Shown here: piece after piece, positions 43,414-53,458 of the stretch
Position numbering within the stretch: position 1 is the first letter of the stretch
How the letters are laid out: each line of letters begins with the position of its first letter
DNA from: Bin22 sp965207275
Lineage (GTDB): Bacteria; Chloroflexota; Dehalococcoidia; Lucifugimonadales; UBA3495
Direction: 5' to 3'
Assembly (NCBI GenBank): GCA_965207275.1
Contig: CBDBMH010000002.1
Location: 992,001 to 1,056,000 of the forward strand
DNA length: 64,000 nucleotides
Program-made: the position numbers and the translations under genes
The notes under the pieces: generated by a model
Told to the model about the DNA's origin: nothing
Seen by the model: only the letters and a program-made list of their open reading frames with translations
The model's database searches: none

Positions 43414-44139
43414 ATGCGGACAATCCAGGCGGTGGCCTGGAAGGAAGTTCAAGTCTACTTTGGCACCCCTACGGCCTATATAGTCGGCATGATTTTTCTG
43501 GCGCTGACCGGCATTGTCTTTGCCTTTGGCGTGGTGCCCAGCGAGAACAATCCTTTCCCTGAAGCCACCTTGGACACTTTCTTCACCTGGACTTCTCTTT
43601 TCCTGATCTTTCTCCCTCCGGCCTTGACCATGCGCCTCCTGGCGGAGGAGCAGAAGCTGGGCACCATCGAGTTGTTGTTGACCTCTCCGGTGAGGGACTG
43701 GGAAATCATAATCGGTAAGTACGTGGCAAGCTTCGCCTTCCTGCTGGCGATGCTTGCCCTCACGCTCTACTACCCCATATTGCTTTTCATCTTCGCGGAC
43801 CCGGACCCGGGGCCCTTGTACGCGGGTTACCTGGGGTTGATTCTCTACGGAGCGGCGGCTCTGGCCATCGGGATGCTCACTTCCACCATTACCAGCAACC
43901 AGATAGTGGCTCTTATTGTTGGTATCGGCGTGATTGGGGCCCTTTACGTTGTCCACTTCAGCACTGATATTGTTGGCGGAATCGCCGCTGTGCTGATCAG
44001 CGAAATTGGTTTCCAGGCCCACTACGAGGACTTTGGCCGAGGCGTGATAGATACGAAGCACATTGTGTATTTCCTGAGCGTAACCGCAGTATTCCTGTTC
44101 CTGGCGATCCGGGCCCTTGAATTCCGGAGATGGAGATAG
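43414..44139 (+). CDS. ABC-2 type permease (GldF-like)
   Basis: The 241-residue membrane protein has six spans and the ABC-2 pattern, with RLLAEEQKLGTIELLLTSPV (about 72-91) between spans 2 and 3, the usual coupling element. It pairs with the ATPase just before it. The set resembles the gliding-motility GldAFG group, but homologues are widespread in non-gliding bacteria; the substrate is unknown. Confidence 0.88.
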   Translation: MRTIQAVAWKEVQVYFGTPTAYIVGMIFLALTGIVFAFGVVPSENNPFPEATLDTFFTWTSLFLIFLPPALTMRLLAEEQKLGTIELLLTSPVRDWEIIIGKYVASFAFLLAMLALTLYYPILLFIFADPDPGPLYAGYLGLILYGAAALAIGMLTSTITSNQIVALIVGIGVIGALYVVHFSTDIVGGIAAVLISEIGFQAHYEDFGRGVIDTKHIVYFLSVTAVFLFLAIRALEFRRWR

Positions 44140-44140
44140 A

Positions 44141-46090
44141 ATGAGCGAACAACCTACGGATGCCGGCGGAGATTGGAGGCGGCAAAGAGGACGTGGCCGC
44201 GCAGGGCGATCGCAGGAACCGGAAAGCCCGGAATTGGAAGAGGTCCAGGACGAAGATTCGGAGGAGGGGGAACTCAGATCGAGAACCCTCTTCAGCTTCT
44301 TTGAGCCGTCTCTAAACGCCATCGGTTCCTTCGGCGCGCCGCTGGTAATAGCGGGCATTGTGGCAATTGTGTCGGGGGCCATCCTGGTTGCCTTCGTCAC
44401 TTCCATGCGTCTCTACGGCTACATCAGCCTGGGATTCGGCATTGCCCTTTTGCTGCTGGTTGGCCTTATTTCCCTCAGTTCCGTTGTGGCGGCATTCATA
44501 AGCCGCACCGGGCGGTATGGCGTCAACTCTCTGATTATGTTAGTCGCCTTCCTGGGTATCATTATCGTGGCCAATGCGGTGTCTTTTGGCAATAACGCGC
44601 GGATGGACGTTACGGCTACCAACCAGTACAGTCTTGCCGACCGTACCGACCAGCTCCTGGACAACCTGGACCACGACATCGAAATTATTGCATTCTACAA
44701 AGGCGAGGTTTCCCTGGGCCCCCAGGGAAATCCTGATGCGGCTTACCAGTTGCTGAACAGGGAGAACAAGGTACTTGAGACTTTCCGGGAGTTTGAAGCC
44801 GCCCGTCCCACCAAGGTTGAGACCTCCATTGTTGACCCCGACGTTAATCCCCAGCGCGTGAACCAGTACTTTGGCACGACGCCCATTGCCTTTGTCAACG
44901 AGTCCATCGTGGTTAAGCTGAAGGACGGAGACGTTCAGGACGTAGTCCAGCCGCGGGATGCCGGTTACAGTCACCTGGAGCAAGACCTGGTTACCAGCAT
45001 TCTGCTGGTAACGGGACAGGAACAGAAAGCCGTCTATTTTCTCGCCGGCCACGGGGAGAGGAGCGTCAACAATACGGGTTCCGACGGTTACGGTGAGGCC
45101 CGAATCGGCCTGGAACAGGACAACTACCGCGTAGAAACCCTTCTCTGGGCCAGCAGCGACGAGGACGTCAGTGTTCCCGACGACGCCGCGGTCCTGGTCA
45201 TCGCCCGGCCTACCAACGAGTTGCCCGATGCTCACGCTGATGCATTGCACCGCTACCTTCAGGGAAAGAATCCTGACGGCACCGACCGTCAGCAAGCTGG
45301 TCGGCTGATCTTCCTGGGCGAACCGGATACCCCTGATAGCTTCCGGGAGCTTATTGCTTTCTGGGGTGTGATCCTACGGGGTGGCTACATTTTCGATGAG
45401 GCGGCATCGCTGCCCGACAATCCCGGAAATCTCCAGTTCACGGTATTTAACGATACCAACATGCCTCCCCAGCTTTCGTTCTTCATTAACCAGCAGATTT
45501 CCGATGCCCGCAGCTACCAGGAATTGTGGAAGGCTTTGTTGGGAATCACCGCGCCCAAGGGCAGGTCCCTGGGCCAGGTGACCATGCCAGGTACTACCGC
45601 GCTGGACATCCGGCACGACGGCAATCCTCAGCGGCAGGTCGTACCCCTGGCGATCAGTTCTCAGGCCAGCTACCTGATCGATGACTTGGAGCGAGAGGAA
45701 GTCAGAAAGGGAGAGGTGGAGAACGCCGACCCGGAGGGGCCGTTCCCTCTGATGGTGTTTCACCGCAGCCCTGGCGCCCTGATGACAGATGAGGCATCCG
45801 CCCCGTCCGCTCTGGCAGAGAGTCAAATTTCCCAGATGTTCGTCATTGGCGATTCCGACTTTCTGGCCAATAGCTTTTATGAGCGCGGCGGCGGGGCTGA
45901 CCTGTTCCTGAATTCGGTAAACTACCTGGTGGGCGACCATTCCCTGGTTTCTCTACGGCCCAAAGCCCTGACCGTAAGGGAATTCAACGTGGACAGGAAC
46001 CAGGAGAATTTCGTGAAATTCACTTCCTGGTTGCTCCTGCCGGGGCTGATGGGCCTGATGGCCGCTCTGGTATGGTGGGTGCGGCGTTAG
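44141..46090 (+). CDS. GldG-like ABC transporter auxiliary protein
   Basis: The 649-residue protein starts with a charged, disordered 50-residue region, then about three membrane helices (60-160), a large extracytoplasmic domain with the family DVTATNQYSLADRT (about 155-168) and FLAGHGERS, and a final membrane helix at the C terminus. This is the Gldg/ABC_transp_aux layout. The ATG at 44141 has GGAGA upstream. It starts 1 base after the permease and should act as its periplasmic or surface partner. Confidence 0.87.
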   Translation: MSEQPTDAGGDWRRQRGRGRAGRSQEPESPELEEVQDEDSEEGELRSRTLFSFFEPSLNAIGSFGAPLVIAGIVAIVSGAILVAFVTSMRLYGYISLGFGIALLLLVGLISLSSVVAAFISRTGRYGVNSLIMLVAFLGIIIVANAVSFGNNARMDVTATNQYSLADRTDQLLDNLDHDIEIIAFYKGEVSLGPQGNPDAAYQLLNRENKVLETFREFEAARPTKVETSIVDPDVNPQRVNQYFGTTPIAFVNESIVVKLKDGDVQDVVQPRDAGYSHLEQDLVTSILLVTGQEQKAVYFLAGHGERSVNNTGSDGYGEARIGLEQDNYRVETLLWASSDEDVSVPDDAAVLVIARPTNELPDAHADALHRYLQGKNPDGTDRQQAGRLIFLGEPDTPDSFRELIAFWGVILRGGYIFDEAASLPDNPGNLQFTVFNDTNMPPQLSFFINQQISDARSYQELWKALLGITAPKGRSLGQVTMPGTTALDIRHDGNPQRQVVPLAISSQASYLIDDLEREEVRKGEVENADPEGPFPLMVFHRSPGALMTDEASAPSALAESQISQMFVIGDSDFLANSFYERGGGADLFLNSVNYLVGDHSLVSLRPKALTVREFNVDRNQENFVKFTSWLLLPGLMGLMAALVWWVRR

Positions 46091-46237
46091 ATTTGCCAAC
46101 ACCTGCGGCAGCCACGGTGGCGCGGCCAATCCGGCGCGGGTTAGCTGTCGACCTTTTGGGTCTCCAATCCATGACAAGTTCCGTCTCCGTATATTCTGGG
46201 TGAATCTCTTCCGGTTCCAGCAGCGGGTTAACATTCA

Positions 46238-47245
46238 ATGAACATACGGCTTACCATACTCCTCACCATCGTTCTTCTCCTATTTGGAGGCACCTTTGCC
46301 GGCGTAATCCTGACCCGTGATCCTGAGCCCCGGCAGGAACAGGCCTGGCTGTGGAGGGTGGACGATAACTCCCTGACCAATATCCTGGTTACCTACGAGG
46401 GCGAGACGGTGGAATACCGCAAGAAGGAGGGTGGCGTTCGCTGGTTCATAGTGGAGGAGGACCAGGACCGCCAGGTTTATCAGGACAAATGGAGTGGCAC
46501 GCCGCTTCTGTTGAGCGGCCCCAGGGTGAACCGCACCCTGGCGGACGAAATGGAAAGTCCTGCCCAGTATGGCCTGGACCCGCCCATTACCTCGGTGAGG
46601 CTTACGGAGCGTACCGGCCGAACTTATGAGGCCCACCTTGGCCTGGAAACGCCTGACGGCCAGAATCAATACGCCCGCCTGGTAGGGTCGCCCAAGCTCT
46701 TCACGGTGCCGCAAATCTGGGCAAGGGTAGTCAACAGGCTGGTCTTCCAGCCCCCGTATCCACGGCTCTATGATACCGACATCGAAAACCGGGAGTTGCT
46801 GAACGTAGGTAAGCAGGACGCCGTACGTATTGAGGTTACCGTTGATGAGGAAACCCTGCACTATGTATGGGACAGCGTTTCCCAAGCCTGGTTCCTGTTC
46901 GACCAGGCCGAGGGCGCGACAGAAGAAGATGATGTCCGGATTCCCGACGAACTATGGAATGACCGGGATGTTCTCCTGGAAAACCCGGATGTAGTCGACA
47001 CGGTGACAGAGAACCTTAAGGACCCTGAAGAGTATGGGCTTGATCCGGCTGCCGTGCGGGTATGGGTGGGTTTCAATCGGAATAAGGCCCATGAGTTCTT
47101 TCTCGGCGACCTGACGTCGGACGGACAGCACCGTTACGCTTTGACTTCTGGGCAAACGGAGCTGTTCACCGTGCCTGCGGAATGGGCCACTGCTATAGAA
47201 GAGCTGGCCACCGATCCTCCCCTGCCGCCGGAAGAAGGAAGCTGA
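46238..47245 (+). CDS. DUF4340-domain protein
   Basis: The 335-residue protein has an N-terminal membrane anchor (about 4-24) and two copies of a DUF4340-type unit, each ending in a strand-turn with YGLDPP/YGLDPA followed by a short hydrophobic strand (about 105-115 and 265-275). DUF4340 genes commonly follow GldG-like ABC genes, and here one does, after 147 bases. It probably works on the outer face of the membrane with the ABC complex; its role is not known. Confidence 0.85.
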   Translation: MNIRLTILLTIVLLLFGGTFAGVILTRDPEPRQEQAWLWRVDDNSLTNILVTYEGETVEYRKKEGGVRWFIVEEDQDRQVYQDKWSGTPLLLSGPRVNRTLADEMESPAQYGLDPPITSVRLTERTGRTYEAHLGLETPDGQNQYARLVGSPKLFTVPQIWARVVNRLVFQPPYPRLYDTDIENRELLNVGKQDAVRIEVTVDEETLHYVWDSVSQAWFLFDQAEGATEEDDVRIPDELWNDRDVLLENPDVVDTVTENLKDPEEYGLDPAAVRVWVGFNRNKAHEFFLGDLTSDGQHRYALTSGQTELFTVPAEWATAIEELATDPPLPPEEGS

Positions 47246-47340
47246 CAGCGGTCTTCGGACCTCGCCATCCTAACCTGCTGACATCGGCATTCCTGCCCAG
47301 TTTGGAGAACCATCAGCAATTGGCCAAAGGGGGAACACTC

Positions 47341-48579
47341 TTGAAAGCTGAAATCCTTTCCATTGGCACCGAGCTGCTGATGGGCGAGTTGACGGACACC
47401 AACGGTTCCTGGATTGCCAACCAACTGCCTCCCCTCGGGATCCAGCTCCAGGGGATTTCCATCGTAGGCGATGATCTGCCGGCCCTGTCTGAAGCCTTTT
47501 CCCGTGGCCTCCAGCGGTCCGACTTCATTTTCACCACCGGCGGACTGGGGCCAACCCAGGACGACCTTACTCGAGAAGCGGTGGCAGCCGCCCTGGGCGA
47601 GACGCCCGCCGTTCAAAAAGAGGTAGTTGAAAACCTGGAAAGGTATTTTGCCGGCAGGGGCATGACCATGCCGGCCCACAATATCAAGCAGGCGCACCTC
47701 ATTCCCTCCGCCCGGTTTGTACGCAATCGCAATGGCACCGCGCCCGGCTGGTGGGTGGAAAGTGATGGCAGGATCATCGTATGCATGCCGGGTCCTCCCG
47801 GAGAGATGCAACCCATCTGGCACGAGGAAGTGGCGCCAAAGTTGCGGGAGCTTGTGGAAGATGAGGTCACAATAACGAGAAATATCAAGACCCTTGGCAT
47901 GTCCGAGGCGGCCATCGACGAAGAGATTTCCGAATATTTCGGCCACGAGAATCCTTACCTGGGGATTTACTCCAAGGCAGACGGGATTCACCTGCGGATA
48001 ATTGCGCGCGCCCGAGATGAGGACGTAGCTCGCCAGATGATTGTTCCAGTGGAAGCCGCCATAACTGAACGGCTGGGTCCTTACATTTGGGGATACGACT
48101 CCGATACTCCCGAGCAGGCCGCCGGAAAGGCTCTACACGAGGCTGGATTGACGCTCGCCACCATGGAGTCCTGCAGCGGCGGATTCCTTGCCAACAGCAT
48201 TACGGATATCCCGGACAGTACAAGTTACTACAAGGGAGGCATCATTGCCTTCAATCTGGAAACGCTGCTGGCTGGCGGAGTTCCATCCCACGTTCTGGAA
48301 GAGCATGGCCTGGTGAGTCCTGAAACAGCCATGGCCATGGCCAACGCTGCCCGGGACGGTATGGCCGCCGACTACGGCATAGCCATAACCGGAGTTATCG
48401 GCCCCGAACCGGTTGGAGAGCAGCCGGTGGGGCAGGTGTTCCTGGCAATTGTTGGCAAAAAGAACACCCGGGAGTTGCAGTTCCGCACGCCACCGCGCCG
48501 TATTGTCATTAAGCGGAGGGTGGCCAACACTGCCCTGACCGAATTGCGGAAGCTGATCGTATCAGAGAACGAGGGCTGA
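47341..48579 (+). CDS. cinA: CinA-family protein (competence/damage-inducible)
   Basis: The 412-residue protein joins an N-terminal MoCF-like domain (EILSIGTELLMGE; GGLGPTQDD; MPGPPGEM) to a C-terminal NMN-deamidase domain (ESCSGGFLANSIT; the late AITGVIGPEP). CinA cleaves ADP-ribose and deamidates NMN in NAD recycling. The TTG at 47341 has GGGGGAA upstream and starts at the family N terminus; the longer frame from 47182 overlaps the previous gene and is rejected. Confidence 0.92.
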   Translation: MKAEILSIGTELLMGELTDTNGSWIANQLPPLGIQLQGISIVGDDLPALSEAFSRGLQRSDFIFTTGGLGPTQDDLTREAVAAALGETPAVQKEVVENLERYFAGRGMTMPAHNIKQAHLIPSARFVRNRNGTAPGWWVESDGRIIVCMPGPPGEMQPIWHEEVAPKLRELVEDEVTITRNIKTLGMSEAAIDEEISEYFGHENPYLGIYSKADGIHLRIIARARDEDVARQMIVPVEAAITERLGPYIWGYDSDTPEQAAGKALHEAGLTLATMESCSGGFLANSITDIPDSTSYYKGGIIAFNLETLLAGGVPSHVLEEHGLVSPETAMAMANAARDGMAADYGIAITGVIGPEPVGEQPVGQVFLAIVGKKNTRELQFRTPPRRIVIKRRVANTALTELRKLIVSENEG

Positions 48580-48622
48580 ACCTGGGTCGCATACCGTCTT
48601 CGACTTGGGTTGACCAATGAAT

Positions 48623-48649
48623 GTGGGGCAGGCTTTACGCCTGCCCCAC
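48623..48649. terminator. Hairpin between convergent cinA and VWA genes
   Basis: GTGGGGCAGGC (48623-48633) and GCCTGCCCCAC (48639-48649) form a perfect 11-base stem with loop TTTAC. No clear U-tract follows on either side, so termination is likely but not certain. Confidence 0.55.
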
Positions 48650-48679
48650 TGCTCGTAAACGAGTGTTCGCTGTCGATTG

Positions 48680-51600
48680 CTAGGCGGTCAACTGCCGATA
48701 GAGCATGGGTAGCCGCTCCGGCAGCGCCCAGATATCTCCCAGCACCTCGTAGCCCATGTCCCCGCACATCTCCTGCAGGTAGTCGTGGCCAGCCTTGTCT
48801 ACCGTCAGACAGAAGGGGGTAATGTCCTTGCGCTTGGCCTCCAGCAGCGCCATGTGGGTGTCGTGGACCGCGTACTCCTTCTCCACACCTTCCCGGCTGT
48901 ATCCTCGGTCCTGGGGACGCCCGTCGCTGATCAGGAACATTATCTTGGTCGGCGAGTCCTGGTTTTCCAGCTTGGTTATGGCATGGCGGATGGCGCTGCC
49001 CATGCGGGTGGCGTGCAGTGGCGTAATTTTGTCTATGCGCCGCTTGATGCGCTCGCTGAAGTTCTCCTCAATGTCCTTGATCACGTAGAACTCCACGTTT
49101 TCGCGGCCATAGCCCGAGAACCCGTAAATACCGTAGTTGTCCCCGATGGATTCCAGGGCGTGGATCAGCAGCGCGGTACTTTCCTTCTCCAGGTCGATGA
49201 TGCGCTTGTAGTGACGGCGCACCAGTCCTTCCCGGCGGCGGCGCAGCCAGACCATGTATTCCACCGGGTCGTCCGGAGCATCCCGATCGTCCACCGTGTG
49301 GCGGCCTTCGTCGATGGCTTCAGCGGTGGAAGCGCTCATGTCCAGCAGGAATACCACCGACACGTCGCGCTCGATCTTGTTGCGACGCCAGTAGATCTTC
49401 TCGTCGGGCGGAACCTTCATTCGGATATCGGCGGCGGCCTCCAGGGCTGCGTTGAGGTCGATATCCTCACCGTCAATCATTCGGTAAATCTTTCGGAAGG
49501 TCTCGGGCATGATCAACTCGAACTGCCGCTTGATGTGGCTGAGCAGGGTCGAGTAGTTCTTCAAGGAGTCGTTATAGAAGTTGGAGTCTCCTTCGTCCAG
49601 GGACTTTTCCTTGACCACGCACCATCGGGGCTTATAATCGTTGGCCCGGAAGTCCCATTCATCGTAAACGTAGGTCCTGGGTTCGCGAGCCTCCAGCTCG
49701 CCTCCCTGGTCGTCGTCGTGCAGCAGGGGTCCGTAGCCCTGCCCCGGCTGGGAGTTGGGGGGCGGAACGCCGGCTTCCTTCATGATGTTCTGGGCGAAAG
49801 TACTGGTGCTGTTATTTATGTCGCCCTGTTCCGCATCCAGTTCCAATTCGGCGCTGTCCTGCAAAAGCTGTTCCAGCATTTCCTGGGACAAAGGTTCTCC
49901 CTCTCCCTGCTGGCTCTGTTCCATCTGCAGCTTGGTCAACAACTGGACCATCTCGGGCTTGAAGTCGCCCCGGTAGTCCACCGGTTCGGGGGAGTCGTAG
50001 GGGTCGCCTTCGCCGGCATCGCCGGAGGAGTCCTGGGAAGCCTGCAGCTTGTCCAGCAGGGACTGGAATTCCTCCTCAGAGAAGTCGCCGGGTTCTTCCA
50101 TGTCCTCCGGTTCCCACTGGTCTTCCGGCTGGGTCTCGTTCTGCAAGCGAGAAATAATCTCGTAAGCCCGCAGGGTCGCCTCCGCCGTGTCTTCCACGTT
50201 GGCGGCCACGTTCCGCAGCACGTAGAGAATTTGAGCCAGCATAGTGGCCTCTTCCTTGAAGTCCACAGGCACGGGAAGGTTGTTGAAATGATCCAGGCTC
50301 ATACGGATCAAGAGTTCGATCAAGGCCTCCTGAAGGGGCAAGTCTTCCACCTCAGGCCGGGAGGCCAGGGCTTCGGCCTGCACGTCAATGGCGGCCCTGC
50401 GAATGCCCGGGTACTCCGCCTTGATCCGGTAATCCAGGCGCACGTCTTCAAGGACGGTAAACAGGTCGAAGGCCAGGCGGCGGTCGTCGAAGAGGCTGAG
50501 GAAGCGGCCGATGTCGGTATACGCGCGCATCTGACCATCGGCTTCAAGATCGCCCACCAAAACGTCGTCGCTGATTTGGCTGGCGCCCCTTTCCCGCTCG
50601 AGGATGTAGCGGCGCTCGTCTTCAAAGAGAGGGGCCGGACGGCTGAAGTCGTAGTCAAAGCTGCCAAACTCCAGGTGTGCGACCTGGTGGGTAGCGACAA
50701 CTTTGAACCAGGAGAAGTTCTGTTCCTTGTTCTGGTAGTGGTCCACCACCGGCGGAAGAAAAACTTTGGTGCCATCGGTAGTAGCGGTATCCTGGTCTAC
50801 CCAGCCGATATTGCGGCGGACCAGTTCCTGTGTGCTCAACGCTTCAATTGGAGAGCCGGACAGGGCGCGGCAGTAGAGCCGCACCACGCCCTTTACACGA
50901 TCAAGTTCCAGGCTGGAGGAAAGGGTTTCCAGCAGGGACTCTGAGGTGTTGGACTCCACCTTGAAGAAGGCGATGCCACTTTCCGGGTTGTCCTTGAGGA
51001 GTTGCACCCCGTGGTGGAACCAGGTGTCCAACTGGTTCAGGGTTACCCGGTGCGTTACGCTGTCCAGGCTTTTGAGAAAGCAGGGTACAGCCTCAGGCGT
51101 TACGGCCAGCAGGCCCTCGCAAAGGTCCAGGATGTGGGCCTGGGACCCGGTGGGGATCTGGCTCAAGGCCTGGCTGCCATCGTTCAGGAAGCGGGAGGTA
51201 TCTCGAATGCCGACCTTGGTCAATCGCTCACCCAGTTTCAGGAAGCGGCTGGTCTGACCTTCGTCGACCTGCTGGAGGGCCTTTGGGGCCACCTCGAAGC
51301 AACTCTTGACCTCACGCCAGTTGCCGTCGGACAGGGCGCGGCACATGGCCAGGAAGGCCTCCCGCTCTCGGCCCATGGCCGGCAGGACGTCTTTCCCCAA
51401 TGTAAGGCACTCGACTGCGATGTCGTAGGACTTGTAGGACAGGGCCTCTACCAGCGACGCGAATACTTCCACGTCCCAAAAGGGCAGGCTGCGAATCAGG
51501 TCCGGACTGACCTCGAAGAACCGGCTGGAGAGAGTGCTGGATTTCCAGGTCCCCTTGTAGAGACTGCGGCCCAGCCCAGCCCAGCGAGGGATGTACTGGG

Positions 51601-51940
51601 GGCGCAGGTTAGAAACAATGGACGGGCTGGCCTTAAAGAAGGAAACGGCCAGGGCTGGGGAATCCTGGGACAGGTATGTGCCGCATCTGGCCCACTGCAT
51701 GAACGAAGGAAAAGCCAGAGAACGGGCTACCAAGGGGCAAACCCGGTAATATTCTACTGCCGATTCCCAGGATCGCACGGTCTGGCCGGCGATGGCGGAA
51801 CCCTCCTTGGCCCACAGGAGAAGTTCTTCGGAAGAAAAAGACGATTCCATTGCCTCGAGGGCTTCGCGGTAAGAATCCAGAACCGCGGGGGGGAATTTGG
51901 CCAGTTCAGTTTCCAGTTCATCAAAGGGAGCGTTGCTCAA
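48680..51940 (-). CDS. Giant VWA-domain protein (NorD/CbbO-like partner of the MoxR ATPase)
   Basis: The 1,086-residue protein has a long helical N-terminal half made of repeated units of about 30-40 residues. A NorD/CbbO-like middle follows, with THQVAHLEFGSF (about residues 413-424), then an acidic, Glu/Asp/Gln-rich linker (about 620-720). The C-terminal VWA domain has an intact metal site DMSAS (near residue 865) and a second acidic site SDGRPQ. Such proteins work with MoxR/CbbQ ATPases to activate or load metal into enzymes. The TTG start overlaps the Nudix stop by 4 bases (TTGA), with AAGGAGG upstream. The target enzyme is not in the window. Confidence 0.85.
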   Translation of the reverse strand: MSNAPFDELETELAKFPPAVLDSYREALEAMESSFSSEELLLWAKEGSAIAGQTVRSWESAVEYYRVCPLVARSLAFPSFMQWARCGTYLSQDSPALAVSFFKASPSIVSNLRPQYIPRWAGLGRSLYKGTWKSSTLSSRFFEVSPDLIRSLPFWDVEVFASLVEALSYKSYDIAVECLTLGKDVLPAMGREREAFLAMCRALSDGNWREVKSCFEVAPKALQQVDEGQTSRFLKLGERLTKVGIRDTSRFLNDGSQALSQIPTGSQAHILDLCEGLLAVTPEAVPCFLKSLDSVTHRVTLNQLDTWFHHGVQLLKDNPESGIAFFKVESNTSESLLETLSSSLELDRVKGVVRLYCRALSGSPIEALSTQELVRRNIGWVDQDTATTDGTKVFLPPVVDHYQNKEQNFSWFKVVATHQVAHLEFGSFDYDFSRPAPLFEDERRYILERERGASQISDDVLVGDLEADGQMRAYTDIGRFLSLFDDRRLAFDLFTVLEDVRLDYRIKAEYPGIRRAAIDVQAEALASRPEVEDLPLQEALIELLIRMSLDHFNNLPVPVDFKEEATMLAQILYVLRNVAANVEDTAEATLRAYEIISRLQNETQPEDQWEPEDMEEPGDFSEEEFQSLLDKLQASQDSSGDAGEGDPYDSPEPVDYRGDFKPEMVQLLTKLQMEQSQQGEGEPLSQEMLEQLLQDSAELELDAEQGDINNSTSTFAQNIMKEAGVPPPNSQPGQGYGPLLHDDDQGGELEAREPRTYVYDEWDFRANDYKPRWCVVKEKSLDEGDSNFYNDSLKNYSTLLSHIKRQFELIMPETFRKIYRMIDGEDIDLNAALEAAADIRMKVPPDEKIYWRRNKIERDVSVVFLLDMSASTAEAIDEGRHTVDDRDAPDDPVEYMVWLRRRREGLVRRHYKRIIDLEKESTALLIHALESIGDNYGIYGFSGYGRENVEFYVIKDIEENFSERIKRRIDKITPLHATRMGSAIRHAITKLENQDSPTKIMFLISDGRPQDRGYSREGVEKEYAVHDTHMALLEAKRKDITPFCLTVDKAGHDYLQEMCGDMGYEVLGDIWALPERLPMLYRQLTA

Positions 51941-52529
51941 GACGTCAGACCCTCCTTTTTCAAAGGCTCTTCCATAATGTCCAGAAACTGCTGCAAAATC
52001 TTGGCAGTAGCGCCAAAGACCACGTGCTCTTCGTGAACATAGGAATAGACCGTGGATAGTCCCTCACCGTTCCAACGGGTTTCCCAGCGGACATTTGCCG
52101 GATCGTAAAGGTTGCCGATGGGAACTTCCAGGACCTCCGCTATTTCCAAATCGCTGGGTTCAAAGGGATAAGAGGGAGGAATTTCTCCACAAACACCCTC
52201 ACCCCGAACCCGCTGCGGGTTACCGCATCGTCCAGTTCACCCAGGATGGTTACATGTGATGGGTCTATGCCCATCTCTTCGTGGGCTTCCCTCAGGGCAG
52301 TCGCCAGAAAGTCTTCATCTTCCGGGTCCCTGGCTCCCCCGGGGAAGGAAATCTCACCCTTATGGTACTCGACTAGCTCTGAGCGCTTGTTGAGCAAAAC
52401 ACAGTAGTCCCCGTCCTTGGGGTACAGGGTAATTAAAACGGCAGCAGGCATTAGGCTTTCGTCGATCAAACTCCACTTGGATCGCCGCGCCAATGCCTGC
52501 CTGACCAGGTCCGGGATGGATAAACCCAT
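51937..52529 (-). pseudogene. Nudix hydrolase (CoA pyrophosphatase-like) interrupted by a frameshift
   Basis: Two frames together make one Nudix protein of about 195 residues. The first (52529 to about 52185) has ISFPGGARDPEDED and REAHEEMG, an intact Nudix box. The second frame (ending at 51937) carries EIAEVLEVPIGNLYDP and VFGATAKILQQFLD, the C-terminal block of NudL-type CoA pyrophosphatases. The break is near 52185-52189 (minus-strand GTGGAGA). One extra G there would give a continuous GEIPPSYPFEPSDLE-like junction. It may be a real mutation, a programmed shift or an assembly/sequencing error. Start and stop both fit tightly into the operon, and the Nudix box is conserved, which argues for an error or a very recent loss. 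Confidence 0.75.
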
Positions 52530-52537
52530 CTAAACCT

Positions 52538-53458
52538 CTATTCGAAGATGGAGGAAACTACCTCTTCGACGCTGCGTTGCAGTTCGGCTTCATCAGTCAG
52601 AGTCCAAACGATGGCCACCTGGCAGGCGCGACGCGCGGGAATGCCTTCCCGCATCAGGCGCCCGGCATAAATCAAAAGGCGGGTGCTGGCGCCTTCAGCG
52701 AGTCCGTGGTCCCGCAGATTTCGGACCTTCTCGCCCAGCTTGGCCAAGGCGTTGGCCTCGTCTTCGGTGCAGCCGCTTTCCTTCTGGACGATCTCCGCTT
52801 CAATCTCGGCGGGAGGGTAGTCAAACTCCACTGAGATGAAGCGCTGGCGCGTACTGTGCTTCAGATCCTTCAGGGCGCTCTGATAATGTGGGTTGTAAGA
52901 AATACAAAGCAGGAACCGATCGTCGGCTTCAATAATCTGCCCCGTCTTTTCCACGGGCAAAATCCGGCGGTGGTCCGTGAGGGGGTGAATCAGCACCGTG
53001 GTATCCTTGCGAGCTTCTACGACCTCGTCCAGGTATAGAATAGCGCCGGCCTTCACTGCCCGGGTCATCGGGCCATCAATCCAGCGGGTACCATCCGAGT
53101 CCAAAAGGTAGCGTCCCACCAGGTCGCTGGCGGTGAGGTCTTCGTGGCAGGCGATTGTGACCAGGGGCACGCGTACCTCACCTTCGCGCAGGTCCTGTGC
53201 AGGACGCCCGCTGTCCATGGGGCGAACGACCGTCATTGGTCGCCCGAGCTTCCAGGCCATGTATTCAACAAAGCGGGTCTTCCCGCAGCCGGTTGGCCCC
53301 TTTAGGAGCACCGGAATGTGCTGGTTGTAGGCAGCCGTAAAGAGTTCCAGTTCGTCGCCTACCGGGCGATAATAGGGTTCACTGCGAACCAGAAACTCTT
53401 CGATCGCATATTCCTTGAATTGGGGTTCATTCTGTTCGGACTCAACCGCTTCTACCAT
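52538..53458 (-). CDS. MoxR/CbbQ-type AAA+ ATPase
   Basis: The 306-residue ATPase has Walker A GPTGCGKT (54-61), Walker B ILYLDE, sensor 1 in CISYNPHY (about 190-197) and a C-terminal lid, matching the CbbQ/NirQ/NorQ group. These hexameric motors remodel target enzymes together with a VWA adaptor, here the 1,086-residue protein two genes on. Its ATG overlaps the coaE stop (TAATG), so translation is coupled. Confidence 0.92.
   Translation of the reverse strand: MVEAVESEQNEPQFKEYAIEEFLVRSEPYYRPVGDELELFTAAYNQHIPVLLKGPTGCGKTRFVEYMAWKLGRPMTVVRPMDSGRPAQDLREGEVRVPLVTIACHEDLTASDLVGRYLLDSDGTRWIDGPMTRAVKAGAILYLDEVVEARKDTTVLIHPLTDHRRILPVEKTGQIIEADDRFLLCISYNPHYQSALKDLKHSTRQRFISVEFDYPPAEIEAEIVQKESGCTEDEANALAKLGEKVRNLRDHGLAEGASTRLLIYAGRLMREGIPARRACQVAIVWTLTDEAELQRSVEEVVSSIFE

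Noticed and set aside
48785..50944. Open frame of over 700 codons on the plus strand, opposite the VWA gene
   Set aside because: It lies wholly antisense to a well-supported gene, has no ribosome site and no recognisable domain. High GC in codon position 3 of the real gene explains the lack of stops.
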